Below, one piece after another: positions 34,277-45,220 of a DNA stretch of 64,000 bases. The stretch is from Chiridota heheva (lineage: Eukaryota > Echinodermata > Holothuroidea > Apodida > Chiridotidae), in contig JAIGNY010004506.1 of assembly GCA_020152595.1 (NCBI GenBank), positions 147,501 through 211,500 of the forward strand. Direction: 5' to 3'. The stretch's first letter is position 1. Every line of letters begins with the position of its first letter. Below the pieces are notes generated by a model. That model did not search any database, had not been told where the DNA came from, and saw nothing but the letters and a program-made list of their open reading frames with translations. Position numbers and translations under genes: made by a program.

Positions 34277-35539
34277 AACACCTCTTCCAGGAAAGTAGGT
34301 CGATTAATTTCAACTTCAGATCAAAGTTTAGCTTAATAAGGAACTGGATGTTAAATGTTTGCTGAAAGATATACAAACTTTTATGAGAAAAGAAAAGTTC
34401 ATTTTGAAATATGTCTAGCCATAGGCAGGATCGGGGAGGTGCAAGTGGTAATTTTCCCCCATTTTTTGTTTGTTTGTATCTAAGTGTGATTTTTATCATT
34501 TTATTCCCCCTGCCACTTTTGGTGAACTTATTTTGTGACTTTGTACCACCACCCTTCCCCCATCCCCCTACAATTTTAGTTGGCAAATCTCACGCATATC
34601 TCCATCTACAGTAGATAAACTATTTAATCACCACAATACACACTTTCCCATTTCTTTACCCGATTGCTTTTAAAACGGATTAAAAACTAGACATCAATGA
34701 TGGTATAGCTCAATCCATAGCAGTGCAAAAACCAATCGACTGGTTTTATTTTAAAAGCAATTATATTTTTGTCACATCTGATCCTTTCAAATGCAATTTA
34801 AATATTTTCTTTAAGTCCACTCATTTTGGGGCAATTTTCATTATGTTACAATTCCGACAGTTTCAACCTTTCTATGTGTTTTGTAATGGCCTTGGAGTAC
34901 AATAATCCCAATTGTGGGTGATGGTGGCCCTGATGGTATGTTTGCTGATATGCTGGATTCCATGTTGAGTCTTATTAGAGATCCAATTAGCTGATTTCTA
35001 TGGCATTGCAAACAGATAACCCTGAAATTGAGGGTAGCGGTATGTTGTTTTTGTCACTTCTATCAACGAGTTCCTTTCCGAGCAGGGGACAACTCTGGAA
35101 TTGAGTCAATCTATGGATGTGTGGATGTTAAATTGTGATCCCAACTGTTGGAGGTTGATGTTTGCCTCGCCTCATTGATTGAGCACTGTATGATTGGAGG
35201 TGTTGAAAAATGTGTGCATTCACTTGTTTGCTTAAGAGTTTATTTATTAGGATGATAGTGAAACAAAGTATAGCTTGTTTGATGTGTTTTATTAAAGTAC
35301 CATCCACAATGAAATTAGTTTAAAGAAAGTTATTGCATAGCCCCATTGCTTGGTCATCTCATTTGTTGGTTTCTAAGAAAGTAAATACCTTCTAGTCCCA
35401 AAATCCCCTTTGTTGCACTAATCACTGTCTTTGTAAAATAAAAGTTCTTCCAATGTGATGCAATTCACTGTTAAATCTATCACACAGCATTAAACTTAGC
35501 TGCAAACTTCTTCATAAAAGATAGCTTAAATCTGTTTAC
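34277..35539. other. Non-coding interval
   Basis: No exon supported; includes a run of C-rich sequence near 34505-34570. No clear repeat identified. Confidence 0.4.
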
Positions 35540-36420
35540 CTAAAAGTTGTTGATGATCGTTTCCATGACAATGAGATTTGGCCAAATTTTGGTCAATTTT
35601 GAAGAATCAAGCATTTTGAAAGCATAATAAATGTTCGGACATGTTACTTAACTTTACCACTGCTGTCAAGTATTTTCTTGTTCTGTACAATATTCTTTTC
35701 CAACTTAAAAAATAAATGATTGAAAATTCAACATAGAATGAATTACATAGTTAAAAGGAAAACAAATCACAACATACACTAAATTGGGAAAAGTGGAACA
35801 AATCTATTTAAATGTAAAATTATGAGTTGAATGCAGTTTTTAAACTAAATAAGCTGTGTTTTAGCAAATGCTTAAATTAGCCATGCATGTATAGAGTTAG
35901 CATTAAAGGACATAATAAACAAAGCGAAAATCTAATTAATGACCTAAATAATTAATTAACATTGACAAAAAGTGAAACAGGTCACTGATTGGGTCAAAGT
36001 GTACAAATCTGAAATTATTTGTGTGCTTCAAATAAATAATTAAGTTGACAGTTATAAGATTCTAGCCAAAATGTGTGTACAATTTAAACAACAAGCCAAA
36101 CAAACACATAATTAAAAAATTAACTAATAATCATGCAAATTTAATTGGAATTTTCCACATTTTAGGTTTTTATTTATAACACTGTTCAAAACTAGATGCA
36201 TTTAATTTGATTAAAACAAATTCAAATGAACTTTTAAATTACAATAAAATGTTGAAATAATACAAACATCTAACCTCTGATTAACTGTTAATGAATGAAT
36301 TAATTATGAATATTATTCAAAATGTTTAAAGTATGAGCCCAAAATGCATACATTTTTATGAAAAATGAAAAAATAAAAATGTGATAAAATAAAAAAACAT
36401 TTTTATTTATTCAAAAGCAG

Positions 36421-36673
36421 CGTTCGTGTGAATGACAAATTTGTTGTATATTACGCTAAGGTTGAAATTTCTTACAACACAGGTTGTACCTGCGTCGTAA
36501 AATTTAGATATAGCAGGTGAAATTTAACACCAGAGCTTTTCATTAACTTAAATGAAAATCTTACCTCTCTGATGCTATTGAAAAATTTATTTCACACAAA
36601 AATGATTTTCATTTACTCAGAAATAAAAGGAAAATGACACAACTACGAGACTAACAACTGAATGATTCAACTG
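36421..36673 (+). repeat. Dispersed repeat copy nested in large repeat (pair with 5818-6072)
   Basis: Matches 5818-6072 (GACAAATTTGTTGTATATTA, GGTTGTACCTGCGTC, AATCTTACCTCTCTGATGC, GACACAACTACGAGACTAAC). The forward large-repeat copy at 19.5 kb lacks this block, so it marks an insertion of about 0.8 kb. Confidence 0.6.
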
Positions 36674-38523
36674 TACATAAACACATATAGGCTAGTACTA
36701 TACTAACATGTACACTGTACATGAAAGTTTTGATGTTGTTTTGAAAGCAGGCTGTCAAATGTCAACGATATTATTAGCTGTATCGTGTTGTATGTGTAAG
36801 ATCGTGTATCTGTGAATTGATCACAATCTGCAAGTCAAGTTACTATACTGAAAAGAAGTAGGCGCGTTCGAGATCTCAATAGTATATTATCGTTAACAAT
36901 TGGTCAAAGTTCACTAAAGCCTTATGGAAGTTTGGATACAATAAACAAAATTATTTTTCTATTTGAATTTGGCATTATACAAGGATTAGATAAGAACTTA
37001 TTCTTAATATTTTTCTATGATAATAAAAGTCCAATTATTTAATGTTTTTGGTATTTTAAGCGCAATTTTCATTTTATTTAGCGAGGTAGGCCAACACAAG
37101 TGTGTGTGTGTGTTAACGATACTTGCAAGCTTTGCTAGTGCCCAGTGCCCTGTTCATTTCTCGGTATGCTGTACATAAGACGACAAATTTACAAAATACA
37201 CCAAAAATCAAGAGTTTGTCGTAACCAAACATTGCCAAACAAAAAATTCAAACACAACCTCTAATCAAAAGTTAAGTTTCTCTCAGTCTCAGTAATATCA
37301 TTACTAAACAAATTATACACATAGATCAAGATAATTCATGATGGTACACACACAATATGTACTCGCAATGTTCGGTAGATCAATAAATGAAAACTCTGGT
37401 ATGAAAACATAAATAAATAGCAGGCCATAGGCCAAGGTGGCTGCAAGTGATTGTGATAAAAGCTTAAGTTCCAAAACACAGTAGCAGCATACCCGCAATA
37501 TGTTCAGTTTATCAAGAAATGTTAAAACTCGCCTGAAAAAAAAGATGGGTCCTAAATAGTTGCTCAGTGATTGTTGCAAAATAAGAAAAATAAAGTTTTT
37601 TCAATCAAAAGATAATTTTCTTTCAGCAATGATAGTATTTTACAATCATACGCATAGATCAAGAAAATTCATGATGGTACGTACAGCGTACCTGCCATGT
37701 TCAGTTGATCGAGAAATGATAACTCCTGAGTCCCCATGCCCATCCCCACCCTCACAAAAAGAACAAGCAAACAAACAAACAGGCCCTTGGCAAACCTTAA
37801 AACAGCATCAGAGATTGTTTTGTTTTTATTACAGTCGATTTCCTTTCAGCAATATTTAAGAATTTGATGGTCCGTACACACTAACTTAACATTAATAGTT
37901 ACTTAATCACAGTGGGCCTACATTACAGATTGCAGTTGAAAATGGCTGCTACTGCAGTACTACTACACACAGTATATTCATTCGTGTACACTATAGTAGC
38001 TATGTTACAAAGGGGGGCGAAATCCCAGCCAACATCTGCTTAAAATTACTCTAAAACCAGCTGATAAATCATGTAATTAGGCTTACTTTAATGTAAGTAA
38101 GTTATGCTTAACATTACGTGCAATTAGAAAGGCAAATCAATACAAATTGCCCTCAAAATACGGGAATTCCAGCTACAGAACGGCGTTGTTTACAACTTAG
38201 AACTTACAAGTTACAATGCAACTTTAATGCCATTGCAAAATAATCATGGGTCACTTCAAAAACAAGTCGCTTGCCGTGTAATTGGGGCATCGTAAAGAGT
38301 CATTTCGCATTTTAAAGATAAAAAAATTATTTCTTTCAATATTTCAGTTTTCACAATTGCATTTTAATGAACATGCTAAAAAATGAAAATGAAATTGGTT
38401 TTCAACTTTTTTCTGTGAAAAAAATATTGAAAACTTAAAACTGCAGTATCATTAGAAAGTTTGAGATATTGTCTTTATTTCTGGCCACAAATTAGATTCG
38501 ACTAGACTGCAACTACCGTATAG

Positions 38524-38928
38524 AGGGATTTCATCACGTGACTCAAACTCATCTAGAGCCATTTTGCTGGACAAGCGTCATTGCGTTTCACGCATCTTCA
38601 CAAACGCTCAATCACATCAAACGTACAACAAAGATACTGCCTTGTAAGCTACCTACCAGCTCAGCGAATTTTATTGTTTTTGCCCGGCAGCAGAAACCCA
38701 CTTCAAACGTCGATCAGGATGAAATGGAAATCGAGAAAACGTCTTTTTAATTTCCTGCACACTATTAGTGCAACCAACGGGTACAGCACGATTTTGGCAT
38801 AATTATCTTATATAACAACATGCAAACGTTTGTAAGTCTAGATAAGTACGGCAAATGATCGTTCTCGCCCGACAAAATGGAGATGTAAACAAAGTCAGGT
38901 GACCTCATGACGTCAGCTGAAACACCCT
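38524..38928 (-). mobile_element. THAP-transposon-derived MITE, copy 1
   Basis: On the minus strand it begins AGGGTGTTTCAGCTGACGTCA, keeps CAAAATGG and TTAGACTTACAAACGTTTGC, a remnant of the THAP coding start (CGTTGGTTGCACTAATAG, GACGTTTTCTCGATTTCC, GACGTTTGAAGTGGG), then GCCGGGCAAAAACAATAAA, GTGAAACGCAATGACGCTTG, and ends AAATCCCT. The coding remnant is frameshifted. It sits inside the large inverse repeat. Confidence 0.7.
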
Positions 38929-39150
38929 AATACCATCAATTGCTTTTTGCATGCACATAACACAAAGTCACGTCCCAAAAATTTCACACGGCTTTAAGTC
39001 TCTGATATAGCATTTTTTATCATCCCGTAATTCACTCAAAATTTCATCAAATCGCATAATTTTGGTCTTATATGAAAGGTAATACTATACAAAGTAATAA
39101 TATTATACCAGCTTTAAGATATGTTTAATTAAAGTAGTAAATATCGTAGT

Positions 39151-40166
39151 GAAACACATGTACTGCAGGCATGATGACCTAGCCATGTATTGACGGTAAG
39201 GGACAAACAGCATAATGTCTACAGCTAACTATTTTTAGCATCATTACGTATGTTAGTAAAATCTTTCAGGAGCTTTAATCAAAAACATCAAATATCTCTT
39301 AGCAAAATACAAACTATGAAGCATACAAAAATATCGTTTAAGCCAGAATTTCAAGAGCAAAGCTGTTAAAACCTAGGAGATGCATTTTAAAGCAAACCAT
39401 TGCACAGGCACATATGGGAGCTCACATATGATTTGATAAGCTCCACTCATTACACTCTGTGTAATGGGTGGAGCTAATTAGTAAACTAATCAGAATAATT
39501 AATAGCCATAACAGACCATTTCACAAGAATACGAATTCAAAATGATCGTTTGCAAACAATTGTGACAAATGGACTGGTATTTCATTTATCAAAGGTACAA
39601 ACGGTTGAAATGAAATCAAGAATATTGCTACAACTCCACATTTCCTGAACTCCACATTTCCTGATAGACTTCTACGAATTGGGCACACATTAGTGGCATA
39701 ACTAGTAGCTATCGCAGCAAGGGGGCAATTGCCAACAATTGGATGACTGATTTGTTCAAGTTGAAGCAAAATCTACTGACACAAAGTCTGTTGAAACATA
39801 CTTCTGATTTCCTATGGGTTTTTGAAATTGAGGCTATGAATTCTAAAAATTTTAATCATGGTTCGTTAAAATCTGATAATATTAGAATCATGATTGGAAA
39901 ATTAAGGAATGTAATTCAGACAATTTAGGATCGTAATTTGGAAAAATTAAGGAAAAATCAGAATATTTAATTTGTTTATCTCTTTCCTCTGGCTTAAAAG
40001 GTATCTTCTACAAATGACCCCTAAACAAATACAAAATACTTCTATAATGATAGGAAAATAAGGTATGAAATTTGCTAGCTTACATATAATTTAAAACACA
40101 AATTAAGGATTTTAAAACCAATCAGTTTTCCAAATTACTTCAAATATAGTCCAAACAAATCCCAAA
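39151..40166. other. Non-coding; hairpin at 39439-39475
   Basis: No exon supported. AGCTCCACTCATTACAC, a TCT loop and GTGTAATGGGTGGAGCT form a 17-base stem with one G-T type mismatch. TCCACATTTCCTGA is duplicated near 39635/39650. Confidence 0.6.
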
Positions 40167-40450
40167 TGTGTGCCACTTTCACCAATTGTGTGCCACCTTC
40201 ACCAATTGTGTGCCACCTTCACCAATTGTGTGCCACCTTCACCAATTGTGTGCCACCTTCACCAATTGTGTGCCCCCTTCACCAATTGTGTGCCACCTTC
40301 ACCAATTGTGTGCCACCTTCACCAATTGTGTGCCACCTTCACCAATTGTGTGCCCCCTTCACCAATTGTGTGCCACCTTCACCAATTGTGTGCCACCTTC
40401 ACCAATTGTGTGCCACCTTCACCAATTGTGTGCCACCTTCACCAATTGTG
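40167..40450 (+). repeat. Highly uniform 20-bp minisatellite (GTGTGCCACCTTCACCAATT)
   Basis: About 14 units, exactly 20 bases each with no indels. Units are identical except the first (CCACTTTC) and two CCCCCTTC variants at 40271 and 40351, four units apart. Because 20 is not a multiple of 3 and the unit has no stop, all three plus frames translate to the same 20-residue cyclic peptide, so the open frames are a by-product. No spacer sequences, so not a CRISPR array. Confidence 0.95.
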
Positions 40451-41037
40451 TTTCATAACTTTGTAAATACGAGTATAAAAACGCTATAATTGCTAACATA
40501 AATGAATAAAATCATAAGTGAAGATGCCAAGAACTAGAACAATTGACTATAATTTATTTAACATGGTTAGTAATTACATGAAACTGTGTGATTATGCGGC
40601 AAAACCTCTGGAATATATAAATACTTATTACATTAAAGAGGACACTCATGGAATACACAATTAGATAGGCTTGTCATTGAATAACATAAAAAAATTACAC
40701 AAGATTGGACAAATTTCTTTGACTTTTATCAAAATATATGTAATCTTTGATTCTACAATAGTTTATTCATTGCTTAAGTTTCTGAAGTATTTGAAATTTG
40801 ATTTTTTTCCAAAGTTCAAGGCTTTTAGCAATGCTACGTGCAATAATGTTTTACAATAAAATTTAATGAAAAAAGAAGAACCTTCAAATTTTCTGAATCC
40901 TTACCAATCACACTTTAATATTCTTAATAAAATATCTTGTATCCCCCACCTACGAGGAAAAGGGATATTCATTTAAAACCTATTTTACACAAGATGTTTT
41001 AGGCAATTCTTGACATATTTAGGGCAGGCCACACAAG
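40451..41037. other. Non-coding AT-rich interval
   Basis: No gene or repeat supported. Confidence 0.4.
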
Positions 41038-41212
41038 TAACATACCAGAAAATGGGGCCCAGCAGACCCATGGTCTTCCAGGGATCCGCTGGGTCCATTC
41101 TTTGGCTGATGACACAGGTAACATAGCAAAGAATAGGTCCAGCCAATCACTGGAGTCTCCCACAAATCCGCTGGGGGCTCCCCTGGCTGGTCACACACTT
41201 AACATACCAAAG
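41038..41212. repeat. Degenerate tandem, about 81-bp unit
   Basis: TAACATACCAGAAAATGGG, TAACATAGCAAAGAATAGG and TTAACATACCAAAGTGTGGG occur at about 81-base intervals, each preceded by ATCCGCTGGG..GGCTGRTCACAC-type sequence. It lies in the presumed intron just downstream (minus strand) of the exon at 41398-41702. Confidence 0.7.
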
Positions 41213-41397
41213 TGTGGGCCTGTAATGAACCTTTAAGGGTGGTTTGGATGGGAAGAATACACCCGGTCCCTATCGGTCCAAAAGGAAGAAGGAAGGTATG
41301 TGTCATCATATTTAGGATGTCGGTGTCAATCATATTGCACAGGGCCCTATACAAACTTCCATGGTTCCCAGCTATTACAAATCTGAAGTGGACTCAC

Positions 41398-41702
41398 CTC
41401 TGGGCTACGAGGACGTTCGTGCTGAAGTTGAAGGTCCGGGGGTTCATTCCACCTGGGCCTGAATACCTCATCATCCCCATCCAGGTCATCAATTCCTGTA
41501 AAAGCTCCTTTACTAGGGGCGCTATCAAAGACCTCCACAGCTTCATCTGGCAAGCCAAATTCCCGCACAACTCGAACCTGGATTTCTCTGGACACAGCTG
41601 CGCTGTCAGTGCAACGATACGTGAACGCTCTTTTGACTGCATCTGTTCGTTTGAGTTCCTTTTCTCTTGTCAGCATGGCCTTCATAGTTCGATCATCCGG
41701 AG
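41398..41702 (-). CDS. Internal coding exon, unknown protein
   Basis: Minus-strand acceptor (TTTCTTCTTTTTATTCAG) and donor (CCCAGAG|GTGAGT) bound a 305-base exon. The exon starts with the last two bases of a codon and ends in phase 0. It reads about 101 residues without stop: PDDRTMKAMLTREKELKRTD, a moderately basic, helical-looking part; FTYRCTDSAAVSREIQVRVV; then an acidic stretch GIDDLDGDDEVFRPRWNEPP and a polar end (HERPRSPE). GC content is clearly above the surroundings and it overlaps no repeat family in this window. I do not recognise the protein. The next exon in phase on the minus strand would be 2300-2537, some 38.9 kb away, unless unseen small exons lie between. Confidence 0.75.
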
Positions 41703-42359
41703 CTGAATAAAAAGAAGAAACAGATATTCTAAAAGGATAGGTTTCTACAATTTTTATCAACCAATTTAATTAAATGAAGATACGTGTCCAAATTGCATTA
41801 AAATTCAAGACTTTTTTCCTGTGAAACCTATGCAGATTAATGACACTAAATGATGCATTGTAATTTTCAGCATATAAATGTTTCATCTGTTCTGCAGAGC
41901 TTTTTTGTTTCAAAAATTTCTTGTTACAACTTTCAATGCATAGGCACAAATGCATGCCCCTGGATCTGTTCCAGACATACAAGGTTACAGTACTTATAAC
42001 ACATCACTAATCCTAGATAATGTTCATAAATGTAATACAATAGACATCATGCAGTTATTTCATGTTACCATCAAATGTGAACCCCCCCCCCCCCCCCCTC
42101 ATGGCATAGCCACAGGGAAAATGGGGGTCTGGACCACCAACTTTTTCAAAGAAATTTTCAAAAATTGGAATGATCTTTGTTTCTTGATATCCTTTTTGCT
42201 TTTAAAACACAAAATCACCCTTAAAAGTAAGCTAAATTTAAACACTTTATCTTGGGAGTGGGACCCTCTCGGACCCCCTCACATTTTTAATGCTGGCTAC
42301 ACCACTGTCTGCCTCCCCTACCACCTCCTCCCCCCACGCCACATCAATGTCAGGATTGA
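41703..42359. other. Intron-like and non-coding; C-run at 42080
   Basis: Upstream intron of the exon, then a CCCCCCCC tract near 42081-42098 and sequence CATGGCATAGCCAC..TGGCTACACCACTG. No exon supported. Confidence 0.45.
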
Positions 42360-42903
42360 AGAGAAGGAGTAAGTTCTTAAGAAATGGTGAAAGTTCTTTA
42401 GAAACGGTGTTGACAGTAAGATGAGATGAACAGGCTGGATTTAGAAGAGGAAGGAGTACCATCAAGCAAATTTTCATCCTGCTCAACATTCTAGAACAAA
42501 TAACTGAATGGCAGTCAACCATATATATATATGTATATATATATATATCACCTTTGTTGACTTCAAGAAGGCTCAACTCAGAGAAAGCCTCTGGGAAATA
42601 ATGGCAGCCTATGGTATTCCACAAAAGATGATATGTTTAATTAAAGCATTATATGAAGACAGTGATTGTGCAGTTAAAGATGGTGGTGTGGAATCTGAAT
42701 GGTTTCAAGTCATAAGTGGTGTAAAGCAAGGTTATGTAATGTCGGGGTTCCTTTTTCTGTTAGTGGTAGACTGGGTGATAAGGAAAACGACTAATGATAA
42801 CAGGAATGGAATTAGATGAAAGTTTATGTCAACCCTTGAGGACTTAAGATTTGCTGATGATTTGCTCTACTTTCATCTACATATCAACACATGCAAATCA
42901 AAG
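42360..42903 (+). pseudogene. RTE-like LINE reverse transcriptase, 5' half of interrupted copy
   Basis: The frames read DEQAGFRRGRSTIKQIF, LLNILEQITEWQST, then after an inserted ATAT microsatellite FVDFKKAQLRESLWEIMAA, YGIPQKMICLIKALYEDS, SGVKQGYVMSGFLFLLVVDW, and LEDLRFADDL. These are recognisable RT blocks, including the SGV+QG and FADD motifs. Residues normally between FKKAF and the next block are deleted (KKAQLRESLW), and an in-frame stop lies after NGIR. It is interrupted at 42903 by the TIR element; sequence resumes at 44365. Confidence 0.85.
42519..42549. repeat. (AT)n inside LINE reverse transcriptase
   Basis: ATATATATATATGTATATATATATATATC replaces coding sequence between TEWQST and FVDFKKA, so the microsatellite has grown inside the dead RT gene. 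Confidence 0.8.
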
Positions 42904-44364
42904 CAGACTGATTTAAAAAGGGGAAGGGTGCTTGACTTGTTGAGGGGCACATTAATGCACGAGCGAAGCACTGCATCTTTTCGACATGGAGTCCAGGGGC
43001 CCCCTTAAGGCTCAATCCCATGGTGAAGAAGCTTTGGGATTTGAGCTATAATCATACCTCAGAACAGGGTTCTAGCTACGGTGGGCGGCGCTGGGCAGGC
43101 CGCCCAGGACTCGCAATTCCCGCCCACCACTCAACTCTAAGATTCATTCTTCTGCCCAGCACTCAAAAGTTCAATTCTGTTAAATAATTAAGTGTTTAAA
43201 CAGATCTCATTTCAATCTCGCTCTATTTATGTCATTCCACTGATTTACACACATAACATAACATAACATACATTACGCACATTAAATTCCCATCAAAACA
43301 ACTGAACTATAGGAATTTAACGCATTTGAATGTAGGCCTACATACTGTATTATCAAAAATCACCCATACACGAAGCTCTTTGCATTAACGTACGTACATG
43401 CACACAGTTCAGGTTCCTGTTTGAATCCTTGTGAATCACTGCTAGCAGCTTGCCAAGTCCGTCACTTACCATACGAACAAACTTTAACAAAGTAAAAATG
43501 ACACCCCCAAGGGCCCAAGACGTGCTTATAGACCGGTCCAAATGTAAGTAATCAATCGCATTTGTTATAAACCCTACATGCACTAAACATTATAACGGAC
43601 TGGTCAATATTCTTTCAATTTGTGGGGGATTTTATATTGATAGAATCGTAGTTCATAGGAACATGTGCCGCTTGGCTTTCGTCAAACGATACTGGGACGA
43701 AAATAACGCGGTAAAAAGTTTGGGCAAGATAAATAACAATGAGAATTGAGAAAAGAGTTTCCGGCATATGTTTGTGAAAAAAAAAAATGGGGGAGGGGGT
43801 GGGGGAGGGGGTGGAGGAGGGGGTGGGGAGAGGGGGTGGGGGGAACTTGACAGTTGAATATCCATTGTATTTTGAATATCCATTGTACATAAACAATATT
43901 TTGGTAATTCTTCTAGCATTCCAAGAAATAAAAAAAAATCTTTTTCATTGACAATTTAATTTGTCAATAGAAGTGGACTAAATTTGAACAGTTCTTCATG
44001 GGAGGGAGGTCTAGGAGGTCACCCTGGATTATCACTGAAGCCCGGCACTCAAACTTGTCTAGCTAGAATCCTGCCTCAGAATGAAACTATTCTGATTGAT
44101 AAGGACTAGTCATGAGACAAACAGGACAATTGCTTACTATGCTATCATTCTGTGTTCTGTTTCCATGCAAGGTATTTCATTTATGAGGTTAATTAAGATT
44201 ATTAAGTTTAACAAAACAAAAAACAAAATCTTTTAAAAAAATATATAAATAATTTATTTTATTTTCTGAGGGGCGGACCCCAGGGCGGACCCCCAGTGGG
44301 GCAGGGCGGGCCCACAGAGGAGCAGGGCGGGCTTCCCCTGTAAAACAGCAAAGCTAGGGGTCTG
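42904..44364 (-). mobile_element. CAGACCCC-TIR element inserted in the LINE, itself interrupted
   Basis: In inverse orientation to 10000-10400. It begins CAGACTGATTTAAAAAGGGG.. and ends AGCAAAGCTAGGGGTCTG. CAAAG flanks both sides (42899-42903 and 44365-44369). Joining the outer flanks restores LINE sequence (QIKVTRLNQYA). The shared blocks (AAGTCTAGCACCC inverted, AATTGTCCTGTTTG inverted, GGGGTCTG) match the other two copies. The right part has several CAGGGCGG-type GC-rich blocks near 44270-44340. The hAT MITE 43065-44073 sits inside it. Confidence 0.75.
43065..44073. mobile_element. Non-autonomous hAT element with 8-bp target duplication
   Basis: The left end CAGGGTTCTAGCTACG and inverted right end CAGGATTCTAGCTAGAC form the TIR. 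The sequence CCTCAGAA is directly repeated at 43057-43064 and 44074-44081 as an exact 8-bp duplication. CAGGG termini and 8-bp duplications are hallmarks of the hAT superfamily. The uninterrupted paralogues at about 10256 and 56925 show the empty site (ATTCTGAGGTATGAT). Length 1009 bp, no transposase frame. GC-rich GGCAGGCCGCCC near the left end and a G-rich (GGGGGAGGGGGTGG) tract at 43788-43850 are internal. Confidence 0.85.
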
Positions 44365-44988
44365 CAAAGTGACTAGGCTCAACCAGTATGCTGTACAAAC
44401 TGGGCTAAGAATTAATACTTGGTGCAACAGTAAGCTTACAAGGTGGTGGCGAGAAAGATATTCAAAACAGAATCTCTAAAGCAAGAGTAGCATTTATGAA
44501 GTTAAATAAGATATGGAACTCAAGCACATTCTCAATATATACAAAAATATGACTGTTTAACTTTCTTGTTAAGTCTGTACTCTTGTACGGTTGCAAGACA
44601 TGGAGAGTTAATGTAGCAGATAATAAAAAGCTGCATACATTTATGTTCAAATGCTACAGGAGAATTTTGAAGATCAGATAGCTATATGTAATATCTAATA
44701 ATGAAATACTGAGAAACACTAAACATGACAAAATCAGCAATGAAGTAAAAAGAAGAAAGTGGAGGTGGATTGGTCATGTGATGTGCATGAGCACTATTAA
44801 GCACTGTGTGACAGCAATGACGTGGAAACCAGAGGGTAGAAGGAAAGTTGGTCGTCCTAGAACAACCTGGAGAAGGACAAGTTGCAAATAACAGAGTTTA
44901 GTGGAGAGAGTGCACTGCAGCCTTATGGGCTAGGAGGCCAGAAGAGACTAGGTGAGGTGAGGTGAGGTGAGGTGAGGTGAGGTGAGGT
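44365..44988 (+). pseudogene. RTE-like LINE, 3' part of interrupted copy with pentamer tail
   Basis: It continues the LINE from 42903. The frames read VTRLNQYAVQTGLRINT, QNRISKARVAFMKLNKIWNS, FLVKSVLLYGCKTWRVNVAD, KWRWIGHVM, and TAMTWKPEGRRKVGRPRTTW. The LLYGC-TW and W-IGH-.R and GRRKVGRP-TTW blocks are characteristic of the C-terminus of this LINE type. Several stops and frameshifts. It ends near 44950 in a GGTGA pentamer tail (44951-44988), a typical simple-repeat 3' end. Confidence 0.85.
44951..44988 (+). repeat. (GGTGA)n pentamer at LINE 3' end
   Basis: About 7.5 perfect units of GGTGA immediately follow the LINE coding remnant, in the position of the 3' tail. Confidence 0.9.
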
Positions 44989-45220
44989 AATGTAAGTTCT
45001 TCAGGCATCAAATATGGCCCATATGTCCAGCCTGAAGGGTTGTATCCCCTATCCCTTGGATATTTCCAAAACAGAGGAAGATTCAAAACAGAAATAGATA
45101 TTGAAATTCCAAAAGATTGTAATAATAACAACAATATTGACTTAGTTCTTAAATAGTGCCTTACTACGCAAGTAGGCGTACTCAAAGTACTTTACAATAG
45201 AAACTTTCTGAGGTGGCAGC
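44989..45220. other. Non-coding interval
   Basis: No gene supported; AT-rich sequence between the LINE tail and the TIR composite. Confidence 0.4.

Larger units (their letters stand above)
35540..39150 (-). repeat. Large dispersed repeat, inverse copy with insertions
   Basis: This is the reverse-strand counterpart of 18164-20330. It is longer because two insertions are visible: the THAP-type MITE (38524-38928) and a segment at about 36410-37200 that includes the 36421-36673 repeat. Flanking sequence joins across both when compared with the forward copy (for example TTTTGGGACGTGACTTTGTG beyond one side and GACAATATCTCAAAC on the other side of the MITE). The two copies are about 15 kb apart in opposite orientation. 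Confidence 0.65.

Noticed and set aside
40166-40489. Direct-repeat array resembling a CRISPR at first sight
   Set aside because: The 20-bp repeats are contiguous with no unique spacers, and the genome is clearly eukaryotic.
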